NCBI GenBank assembly: GCA_050331575.1
Contig: JBHJGS010000040.1
Span: forward strand, 1-24,915
Direction of reading: 5' to 3'
Source of the DNA: JBHJGS01 sp050331575
Lineage (GTDB): Bacteria > Pseudomonadota > Alphaproteobacteria > Sphingomonadales > Rhodothalassiaceae
DNA length: 24,915 bases
The notes beneath the pieces are model-generated. The model was not told the origin of the DNA. It did not search any database and worked only from the letters and a program-made list of their open reading frames with translations. The translations under genes and the position numbers were made by a program. Below are positions 15,149 through 24,086 of the stretch, piece after piece; within the stretch, counting starts at the first letter, position 1, and each line of letters starts with the position of its first letter.

Positions 15149-16522
15149 ATGCCCCACCACTTCGACCCCACCATTCTGCGCGAATATGATATTCGCGGTA
15201 TTGTCGGCCAGACGCTGGCCGTGGAGGATGCCCTCGCGCTGGGCCGGGCGTTCGGGACCATGGTGCGGCGGGCCCGCGGCGAACGCGTCATGCTCGGCTA
15301 TGATGGCCGGCTGTCCTCCCGGGAATTGGCCGCGAGCGTGAGTGACGGGCTGGTCTCGACCGGGTGTGAGGTGCTGGCGATCGGCCGGGGGCCCACGCCG
15401 ATGCTGTATTATTCCGTCTACGAACTGAATGCCGATGCCGGCATCATGGTGACCGGCTCGCACAATCCGCCGGATTATAACGGCTTCAAAATGATGCTGA
15501 AATCCGGCCCGGTCTATGGCGAGGCGATCGCGGACCTGGGGCGCATCGCCGCAGAGGGCGCCTATGCTCATGGCAGCGGCAAGGCCGGCCGGGTCGACAT
15601 TTTCGAGCGTTATGTCGATCGGCTGATGCAGAATTTCTCCGGCGCCGCGCTGGATGTGGCCTGGGACCCGGGCAATGGCGCGGCCGGTGAGGTGACAGAG
15701 GCGTTGGCGCAGCGACTGCCCGGCCGGCACCTGGTCATCAACGGCGCCATCGACGGCAGCTTTCCCAATCACCATCCCGACCCCACGGTGGAGGCCAATC
15801 TGGCGCAGCTGAAAGAGGTGGTGCGCACGCAGAACCTGGACCTGGGCATCGCCTTTGACGGCGACGGTGACCGCATCGGCGCGGTCGATTCGCAGGGCCG
15901 TGTGGTTTGGGGCGACCAATTGTTGGCGATCCTGGCACGCGACGTCATCGCGCAGCTGCCCGGCGCCACCATCATCGCCGACGTGAAAGCCAGCCAGGTG
16001 CTGTTCGACGAGATCGAGAAGGCCGGCGGCACGCCGCTGATGTGGAAAACCGGCCATTCGCTGATCAAGTCGAAAATGGCTGAGGTCGGCAGCCCGCTGG
16101 CCGGCGAAATGAGCGGGCACATCTTCTTCAAACACGATTATTACGGGTTCGATGATGCGCTCTATGCGGCGGTGCGGCTGATCGCCTCGGTGTCGCACCA
16201 AGGCGGCGATCTGGCCGCCCTGCGCGACGCCTTGCCCGATGCGGTGAACACGCCAGAAATGCGCTTCGACTGCCCGGAGGAGCGCAAGCGCGCGGTGGTT
16301 GCCGAAGTGCGTGCGCGGCTGGAACAGGACGGTGCGGAGGTCAACGCCATCGACGGCGTGCGGGTGACCACCCAGGACGGCTGGTGGCTGCTCAGGCCGT
16401 CAAACACCCAGGCGGTGCTTGTGGCCCGCTGCGAGGCCAAGGATCAGGCCGGGCTGGACCGGCTGATGGCGCTCTTGCGCGACCAGTTGGACCGCTCCGG
16501 CATCGCCTTGCCCGCGGCCTGA
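15149..16522 (+). CDS. phosphomannomutase/phosphoglucomutase
   Basis: The 457-residue enzyme starts at MPHHFDPTILREYDIRG with GGAG eight bases upstream. It has the four domains of alpha-D-phosphohexomutases: the phosphoserine loop TGSHNPPDYNG (102-112, Ser104), the metal loop DGDGDRIG (237-244), the sugar-binding GEMSGHIFF (319-327) and the phosphate-binding LLRPSNTQAVLVARCEA (414-430). It interconverts hexose 1- and 6-phosphates, feeding GDP-mannose or UDP-glucose and hence surface polysaccharide. The AlgC/ManB-type bifunctional enzymes are the closest match in length. It follows the J-domain gene by 72 bases and may be read from the same transcript. Confidence 0.93.
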   Translation: MPHHFDPTILREYDIRGIVGQTLAVEDALALGRAFGTMVRRARGERVMLGYDGRLSSRELAASVSDGLVSTGCEVLAIGRGPTPMLYYSVYELNADAGIMVTGSHNPPDYNGFKMMLKSGPVYGEAIADLGRIAAEGAYAHGSGKAGRVDIFERYVDRLMQNFSGAALDVAWDPGNGAAGEVTEALAQRLPGRHLVINGAIDGSFPNHHPDPTVEANLAQLKEVVRTQNLDLGIAFDGDGDRIGAVDSQGRVVWGDQLLAILARDVIAQLPGATIIADVKASQVLFDEIEKAGGTPLMWKTGHSLIKSKMAEVGSPLAGEMSGHIFFKHDYYGFDDALYAAVRLIASVSHQGGDLAALRDALPDAVNTPEMRFDCPEERKRAVVAEVRARLEQDGAEVNAIDGVRVTTQDGWWLLRPSNTQAVLVARCEAKDQAGLDRLMALLRDQLDRSGIALPAA

Positions 16523-16530
16523 CCATCGCC

Positions 16531-16551
16531 TTTTTGTGCAGCGCACAAAAA
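16531..16551. promoter_or_regulatory. operator-like inverted repeat, TGC-N3-GCA type
   Basis: TTTTTGTGC (16531-16539) and GCACAAAAA (16543-16551) are perfect 9-base arms around AGC. The core TGC-N3-GCA (16537-16545) resembles the site bound by PhaR-type repressors before phasin genes in some alphaproteobacteria (known from that family, not tested here). It lies just upstream of the phasin promoter. The stem is followed by A rather than T, so it is unlikely to terminate the mutase transcript. Confidence 0.55.
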
Positions 16552-16557
16552 TGTGGG

Positions 16558-16586
16558 TTGAAGCGCGGGCGGGCATGGAGTATATC
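16558..16586 (+). promoter_or_regulatory. sigma-70-type promoter of the phasin gene
   Basis: TTGAAG (16558-16563) and TATATC (16581-16586) are separated by exactly 17 bases, a good housekeeping promoter. The predicted start is near 16593, leaving a leader of about 60 bases to the phasin ATG. Confidence 0.6.
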
Positions 16587-16591
16587 CATTG

Positions 16592-16600
16592 TGCGATGCA
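16592..16600. promoter_or_regulatory. second TGC-N3-GCA site over the transcription start
   Basis: TGCGATGCA at 16592-16600 repeats the half-site and spacing of the upstream palindrome, 55 bases further on, and overlaps the predicted +1. A pair of sites flanking a promoter fits repression, possibly with looping; this is inference. Confidence 0.45.
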
Positions 16601-16654
16601 ACATCGGTGGGCGATGCGGCATCAGACCTTTGGCAGATGAGGATGAGGCTCAGC

Positions 16655-17209
16655 ATGGCGGAAACGACCGGCACCTCCACGCCGCGCAAGCGGACCCCGG
16701 CGCGCAAGGCGCCGACCGCGGAAAAGGCGGCTCAGACCTCGGCGGACGCGGCCCTGAGCGGTGCCGACGCAGCCGCTGAGACCGCGCAAACCGTGACCAA
16801 GACGATGGATCAGACCCTGGAGCAGACCCTGAAAATGACCAACAAGCAGATGGAAGACGCAACCAAGCGTATGGAAGATCTGGCCGATATGAGCCGCGAG
16901 AACATGGAAGCCCTGGTGGCGTCCTCCATGGCGGTGGCCAAGGGCTTCGAGCAGATGGGCGAGCATTTCGTTGCCCTGTCTCGCAAGCAGGTCGAAGACA
17001 CCCAGGCCTTCTACAAGAGCCTGACCGGTGCGAAGAATATGAAGGAAGCCTTCGACATTCAGAGCGACTTCATGAAGTCGTACATGGAAGGCATGATGGG
17101 CGAGATGGGCAAGCTGTCCGACGCTGCCCTGGGCATCAGCCGCGAGGTTGCCGAGCCGATCACCGCGCGGATGTCCGCGACGATGGATCGGATGGGTCAA
17201 GCCGCTTAA
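16655..17209 (+). CDS. phasin family protein (PHA granule coat)
   Basis: The 184-residue protein starts at an ATG with GAGG six bases upstream; in-frame starts further back add non-family sequence. The N-terminus is Lys/Arg/Ala/Thr-rich (1-45) and the rest is a long amphipathic helical region rich in Met, Glu, Lys and Gln. It includes MEALVASSMAVAKGFEQM and AFDIQSDFMKSYMEGMM, as in the alphaproteobacterial phasin_2 family. Phasins coat polyhydroxyalkanoate granules and set their number and size. The promoter has two PhaR-like sites and the gene ends in a strong terminator, so it is a separately controlled single-gene unit. Related phasin-like proteins exist that do not bind PHA. Confidence 0.88.
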   Translation: MAETTGTSTPRKRTPARKAPTAEKAAQTSADAALSGADAAAETAQTVTKTMDQTLEQTLKMTNKQMEDATKRMEDLADMSRENMEALVASSMAVAKGFEQMGEHFVALSRKQVEDTQAFYKSLTGAKNMKEAFDIQSDFMKSYMEGMMGEMGKLSDAALGISREVAEPITARMSATMDRMGQAA

Positions 17210-17236
17210 TTTTTAACGCAAGACCGATTAGAATGA

Positions 17237-17264
17237 GGGGCCGGGTGACCGGCCCCTTTTTTTT
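17237..17264 (+). terminator. intrinsic terminator after the phasin gene
   Basis: GGGGCCGG (17237-17244) and CCGGCCCC (17249-17256) form a perfect 8-bp stem with a GTGA loop, followed at once by eight Ts (17257-17264). This is a textbook Rho-independent terminator, about 28 bases past the phasin stop. Confidence 0.95.
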
Positions 17265-17380
17265 GTCGTACAAGAGGACAAGGCCCGCACTGGAACCTTC
17301 AAACGGCAAAACGTTATCTTAGGTTCAGATGGTGCGGTTCATGATGGTGGGTGATGAAGATGCATCGGAAGGATGCTTGG

Positions 17381-17737
17381 ATGGCCGGAGACGGCGGCAA
17401 TGGCGAGGATCGGGAGGACGGACAGGACCGCGGACCCGGCGGCCCGGGAACCGCGCTGCTGACCCGGACCAAGCCGAAAACCAAGCGGCCGTCCATGTAC
17501 AAGGTTTTGATGTTGAACGACGATTTCACGCCGATGGAATTCGTCGTGCACGTGCTGAAGAAGTTTTTCCGCATGTCGACCGATCAGGCGACTCGGGTGA
17601 TGTTGCACGTGCATCAGCGTGGCGTCGGCGTGTGCGGCGTGTTCACCTATGAGGTCGCGGAGACTAAGGTGAATCATGTCATCGACTATGCCCGGAAGCA
17701 CCAGCACCCGCTGCAATGTACCCTTGAAAAGGACTAG
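17381..17737 (+). CDS. clpS: ATP-dependent Clp protease adaptor ClpS
   Basis: The 118-residue protein is started at the ATG that has AAGGA seven bases upstream; three further in-frame starts (17351, 17354, 17360) lie before it without a ribosome binding site. A flexible Gly/Asp-rich tail (1-30) precedes the folded core with YKVLMLNDDFTPMEFVVHVL (40-59) and MLHVHQRG (74-81). The Asp pair at 47-48 and His78 are the N-degron-binding residues of the family. ClpS delivers proteins with Leu, Phe, Tyr or Trp N-termini to ClpAP. It lies directly upstream of clpA. Confidence 0.96.
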   Translation: MAGDGGNGEDREDGQDRGPGGPGTALLTRTKPKTKRPSMYKVLMLNDDFTPMEFVVHVLKKFFRMSTDQATRVMLHVHQRGVGVCGVFTYEVAETKVNHVIDYARKHQHPLQCTLEKD

Positions 17738-17805
17738 GGTTCGGACGCACATTATAGGCAGGATGATTGCCCATTTTGGCGGGTGTGCGAGAAAGGAATT
17801 GCCCA

Positions 17806-20145
<2,340 letters not shown>

Positions 20146-20150
20146 GGGCA

Positions 20151-20181
20151 AGCCCCCGCGCCGCCATAAGGGCCGGGGGCT
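20151..20181. terminator. possible terminator after clpA
   Basis: AGCCCCCG (20151-20158) pairs with CGGGGGCT (20174-20181) across a 15-base loop, six bases beyond the clpA stop. No T-run follows, so termination is uncertain. Confidence 0.4.
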
Positions 20182-20192
20182 GCGACTCAAAG

Positions 20193-20206
20193 CCATTGAT
20201 CAATGG
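20193..20206. promoter_or_regulatory. perfect 14-bp palindrome
   Basis: CCATTGATCAATGG is fully self-complementary and lies between the convergent ends of clpA and the acetyltransferase remnant, where a promoter operator is not expected. Its core TTGATCAA recurs at 21040-21047 in the leader of the PEP-CTERM gene. Confidence 0.4.
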
Positions 20207-20283
20207 TCACTTGGCCAGCGGGGGGAAGACGCCTCGGGGCTTGCGGCGCAAAACCCACCTCCAACGCCGACCTTTCAGCCGGA

Positions 20284-20816
20284 TCATGGGTTTGCCGTGA
20301 TCAGCCGCTGCATCTGGGCTGAGCTGAAGGCCATGCGCAGCACCACCATGTCAAAGCCGCTGCGATAGCCGTGCGGCCAACTTTCCACCCGCTCAAAACC
20401 GCAGCGTTCATAGAAGGGGGCCACGGCCGGGATGGTGTCGACCACCAGCCAACAGGTGTTGCCCGCGGTCATCTGCGCTGCCTGTGCCGCCCGGTGGGCC
20501 GGAGCGCGCGGCCCAGACCCTGCCGGTGCAGATCGTTGCGAACCATGCCCCAGGTCAGCACCACCCGGTTATAGGCCGTGCCGATCTCAAAGCCGCCATA
20601 GCCGATCACCTCGCCGTCTCGACGCCTCACCCAATGCGGCCCGTCCGGCGCCTCCAGGGTGGCGGCGAGGTCTGCCTGCTCCGAGGCCTGAAAATAGTCC
20701 GGCACATTTAATTGAAACAGGCCGAAAACCGCGGCGCGATCCGCGTCGGAGAAGGCTGTAAAGCTGAACGGGGCCATGGTCGAGGGATCCAGGATGGACA
20801 CTGTCCTGCCGGCCAT
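20284..20816 (-). pseudogene. GNAT acetyltransferase, frameshifted
   Basis: Two overlapping minus-strand frames together make one GNAT protein. The first (20469-20816, better start at the ATG ending 20777) gives FTAFSDADRAAVFGLF, LNVPDYFQ, GEVIGYGGFEIG and the acetyl-CoA loop HRQGLGRAL, then runs into unrelated residues and a stop. The second (20284-20472) resumes with NTCWLVVDTIPAVAPFYERC and GFERV, the normal C-terminal strand and helix. A one-base loss near 20505-20515 explains the switch: restoring one base gives a continuous GRALLAHRAAQAAQMTAGN. The second frame's ATG overlaps the first stop, so a split product is possible but unlikely to work, as the acetyl-CoA site would be divided. 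A sequencing error is the alternative. Confidence 0.8.
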
Positions 20817-21151
20817 AGCAGCAAAGCCACTGTCTGTCTCTTGACCCGGTCGGCCATCCGGTTAAGGTGCGCGGCGCAGGTGCCGGGCCGTGTGGCTCGG
20901 TTGGCGCGGGTTATACGGTCCCCGCTCTTCGCCGGCCCCTTTGTGAAACTGCCCCTCCCTTGCCTGTAAATTTTCATGGCAATTGGAGAGATTTGGGACA
21001 AAGCGCGCCCCGCACATCCGCTTATAAATCTATGCCCTTTTGATCAATTTATTGACCAATTCTAAAAAAAGCTTGTTTATGAATGCAGTTTGCGTTAATG
21101 AGCGGTTGTCAAACAGCGTTAACGCCTTGCGCTGCAACCCAGGGGGAATCC
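20817..21151. promoter_or_regulatory. AT-rich leader of the PEP-CTERM gene
   Basis: These 335 bases hold no gene. From about 20990 the DNA becomes clearly more AT-rich than the rest of the window. A candidate promoter is TTGACC (21052-21057) and TTTATG (21076-21081) with an 18-base spacer. The palindromes TTGATCAA (21040-21047) and GCGTTAACGC (21116-21125) flank it and could be operators. AGGGGG precedes the ATG at 21152 with good spacing. Confidence 0.45.
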
Positions 21152-22309
21152 ATGAAACCTTATCTAATCATCGGGGCTATGGCAGGATCGTTGGTCGGAA
21201 TTCCGGCTTTCGCCCAAAGCATCTTGCCGACGAGTTTCTCTGATTCGATCGCGATCGGCGGCAGTACATCTGAGACTTTCACGGTCACCCTGCCCTCCGA
21301 CGGTCCGGCCACGTCACTCGTCGACATCATATTTTTGGCTGATAACACCGGAAGCTTGGGCGGGGAAATCTTCAATGTCTAAGCCGCTGCGGACACTCTT
21401 TTGGCGGATATCGCTTCCAAACCCGGCCTCGATGTTCAGTTTGGTGTCGCCTCCTATTTCGGCGATCCTGTGGAGGGTTTGGCGCTCGGAAATCCTGCCA
21501 TCGGTGGAAATTCATCCAGCTTCGCCTTCAATTTGCAAACGCCGATTACGGATGATTTAGCGGCGGTTGAATCCGGGATCGATGCCTGGTTCGCATCTGG
21601 TGGGGGTGATTCACCGGAAGGTGGCCTTTTTGCATTGCAACAATTGGCTACGGCCGGTGGCCCGACTGACGGGATCGGAGCAAGTGATACCGGTCTCGGC
21701 ACGGGTCTCGATGTTGGTTTCCGGGAGGCAGCCCAACAAGTGATTGTATGGTTCGGTGACGTCAATCAACATACGGAAACAGTGGACCTTGATGAGGCGA
21801 TTGCCGCCTTGACTGCTGAAAATATAATCGTGAACGCGATCTCGACGCCGGGAGGCGGGCTTGATGCGGGATTTGGCGGCGAGCCCGCTGGTCAAGGCTC
21901 TGCTATTGCGGCTGCGACAGGAGGCGTCAGCACCACGACGACCGACGCCGATCTTGTGGATACCATCTTCGAGACTATCGAGGCTGTAACGGACACTTTG
22001 GATATCTCCTTAGTCCCTTCGGGTCTTCCAAGTGATTTGACTGTGAATTTTATTCGTGGTGGTCTCGGCGGAGATCCGAGTGACTGCGATGATGTCGTGG
22101 CGGGGGGGTCGTGCGACATTACCGCAATTTTCGACAGTGTTGGTGGGGCGGGTGTCTTTGATTTCGATCTGATTGCACCTGGAATTGCTGGTGGCTTGAC
22201 TGACATCACCATTACGGTCGTTGGTGAAGTGCCGGTGCCTGCATCAATGGCACTGATGGGGCTGGGGCTGACTGTTTTCGGCGCTGCTGCACGCCGGCGC
22301 CCGGTTTAA
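21152..22309 (+). pseudogene. secreted VWA-domain protein with PEP-CTERM-like signal, nonsense-interrupted
   Basis: One reading frame runs from the ATG to a stop at 22309 (385 codons) but is broken by TAA at 21380-21382, codon 77. Residues 1-21 form a signal peptide (IPAFAQ cleavage). VDIIFLADNTGSLGGEI (57-73) is the metal site of a VWA domain, and the domain continues after the stop with TLLADIASKPG, VQFGVASYFGDP and QVIVWFGDVNQH. The C-terminus, VPVPAS, a hydrophobic stretch and RRRPV, is an exosortase-type sorting signal. The stop probably arose from CAA (Gln). With it the product is a 76-residue peptide, so the gene is probably dead unless read through. The GC content is lower than in the flanking core genes. 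Confidence 0.82.
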
Positions 22310-22320
22310 GCTCGGTCTCC

Positions 22321-22391
22321 TCTAGAGCAACATCCGACCGATTGGAATCGCTCTGCGATACTATTCGGTCGGATAAAGTTGCTTGCTCCCT
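22321..22391. repeat. long imperfect palindrome, intergenic repeat type
   Basis: ATCCGACCGA (22332-22341) and TCGGTCGGAT (22365-22374) are perfect arms, with outer arms GAGCAAC (22325-22331) and GTTGC followed by TTGCTC (22379-22389), and a leading TCTAGA. The pattern 'TCTAGAGCA..ATCCGA..GGAATCG' recalls dispersed palindromic repeats common between genes in alphaproteobacteria (recognised from memory). It lies 12 bases after the PEP-CTERM stop and may end its transcript. Confidence 0.6.
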
Positions 22392-22553
22392 TAGAAGGCA
22401 GGTACTTTCATCTGGTCAAGCGCGACGACGATTGCTCAGATAATGCCTTAGGGAAGTGGGTGGCCGCATGCAAATCTCATGCGCGCGGCCGTATGTCATT
22501 GTGTCTGATGGCCCGGCTTCTTCACAACGGGTCGACCAAGTGAGGAGCGTGCT

Positions 22554-24086
22554 ATGGGCTTGCGACGAATTGTTGTCTTTACCGCCTGGGCATTCAGCTT
22601 ATTTTCATGCGTGGAAGTGGCAAATGCCGCGCCGGAAACATTCCACCTAAATAATGGTCTTGACTTTGAGCTTCCCAGCCTAGAGCCAATCTTTAACGAG
22701 CCATGGCCTTTAGTGTCAGAGCCCGCGAAACCCAGTCAAGTTAGAGACATTAGAGAGCGGCTATCGTCGACCCACAGCTTGTTTCGTGCGGTGGACATGA
22801 TCGAGTCCGGACGGTTCGAGAGCGCAAACAATTTCATCCTCCAAGCGTTTGCGCAGCAGCCCGAATTGCAGCAGGACGGTCTGGCGCTAGAGCTGCGTGC
22901 GATGGCTGAAGCACTGACAGGCCAGTTGGAGGCATCTGTTACGACCTTTGATCGGGCCGCTGAATTACAGCCCGGAAGCAGCGCACCCCTAACAAAAAAG
23001 GGAATTGCGTTAAGTGCAGCCGGTCAGTTCGAGCAGGCCGCAATCGCGTATGAAGCCGCCCTGCAGCGCCAGCCCGGCGATCTGTTGGCGCAAAGCCGGC
23101 TGGGGTTATTGTACACCGCTTTTCGGGACTACGATCGGGCGGTGCCGTTATTGTCGGCAGTATTGAAGACACGCGCAGAGTCAACGGCGGTCGATATCGT
23201 GGCTGCCCTCGGCAAGATTGCGGTCGAGCAAGGCCGGCCCGATGACGCGATCGCGCTTTTGGCGCCGCGAATATCACCTTCCCTGGAAAACGCTCGGGCG
23301 CAGTTGACCTTCGGCCTGGCCCTGTTTCTCGACGGGAAGTTGGAGCGCGCCCTGCTGCATTTGGAGCAGGCGCACGCCCAAGCTCCAGAAGATTTTCAAG
23401 CGGCCTTCGCCGTCGGCCGAGCCTATGCTTTGGCCAGACGGTTCGATGAGGCGGCGGCTGCCTTTAGCAAAGCGATCGCATATCGGACGGATGATCCAGT
23501 TCCCGCCATCCGTGAGCTGGCCCTTGTGCGGTTGGCGTCGTCCCAATTTGCGGAAGCTGAAGCTCTCTTTGCGAAGATTGCTCAAGAAGGCAACGCCACC
23601 CCATTTGATCTTGCGCGTCTGGGCGAAGTTCAAGTTCTGCGCGGGAACTTTCAGGCTGCACAAGACACTTATGAGCAAATGTGCCAGCGCTTTCCTGACA
23701 GTTCGGAAAGCTATCAGAAGCTTGCTTCATTTCAAGCGAGCCTACGCCAATATTCCAAAGCGGAGGCAACGCTTATTGCCGGCCTTGGCAGACTCGGAGA
23801 AGACGCGACTTTACTTCGGACGCTGGCGTTGCTGTACGGTCGTCAAGGTGCAGTCAGTGAGGCCATTGCGGCAGCGGACCGTTGGGTCACCGCGGCACCC
23901 GATGATGCTGCAGCTCTGGAAATGCTTGGCGTCCTGTATGAAGAGGACGGTAATTTCTCCGATGCCATGGAGTCCTATCGATCGGCATTAGCGAAAGACC
24001 CGAACCGCTTTAACGGCTTCTCCGGTTGGTTCCGGTGGCACAAGATGTGGGGCGTGGGGCTTGTGCGAGGTAGAGTGTTCCGGTAA
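22554..24086 (+). CDS. exported TPR-repeat protein, 3' end replaced by an insertion element
   Basis: The frame has 510 codons and an excellent GAGGAG site six bases before the ATG. An N-terminal signal peptide ends at VANA-AP (about 25). From about 75 to 486 the protein is a solenoid of tetratricopeptide-like helix pairs, with spaced A..Y..AL...P patterns such as GQFEQAAIAYEAALQRQPGD and GNFSDAMESYRSALAKDPN. After DPNRF (486) the sequence turns into NGFSGWFRWHKMWGVGLVRG, unlike a TPR and read from IS1595-type leader DNA, so the real C-terminus is lost. TPR proteins beside PEP-CTERM genes often belong to exopolysaccharide export systems; that link is positional inference. It probably acts in the periplasm. 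Confidence 0.82.
   Translation: MGLRRIVVFTAWAFSLFSCVEVANAAPETFHLNNGLDFELPSLEPIFNEPWPLVSEPAKPSQVRDIRERLSSTHSLFRAVDMIESGRFESANNFILQAFAQQPELQQDGLALELRAMAEALTGQLEASVTTFDRAAELQPGSSAPLTKKGIALSAAGQFEQAAIAYEAALQRQPGDLLAQSRLGLLYTAFRDYDRAVPLLSAVLKTRAESTAVDIVAALGKIAVEQGRPDDAIALLAPRISPSLENARAQLTFGLALFLDGKLERALLHLEQAHAQAPEDFQAAFAVGRAYALARRFDEAAAAFSKAIAYRTDDPVPAIRELALVRLASSQFAEAEALFAKIAQEGNATPFDLARLGEVQVLRGNFQAAQDTYEQMCQRFPDSSESYQKLASFQASLRQYSKAEATLIAGLGRLGEDATLLRTLALLYGRQGAVSEAIAAADRWVTAAPDDAAALEMLGVLYEEDGNFSDAMESYRSALAKDPNRFNGFSGWFRWHKMWGVGLVRGRVFR

Noticed and set aside
14198..16201. 667-codon open frame on the minus strand
   Set aside because: It lies antisense to the J-domain and mutase genes, is rich in Arg, His, Gln and Ala, and matches no family: a high-GC shadow.
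16531..16551. terminator for the mutase gene
   Set aside because: The stem is followed by A residues instead of T on the plus strand, and its core fits an operator better.
21380..21382. programmed recoding (selenocysteine or pyrrolysine) at the stop
   Set aside because: The codon is TAA, which is not used for either residue; a nonsense mutation is simpler.
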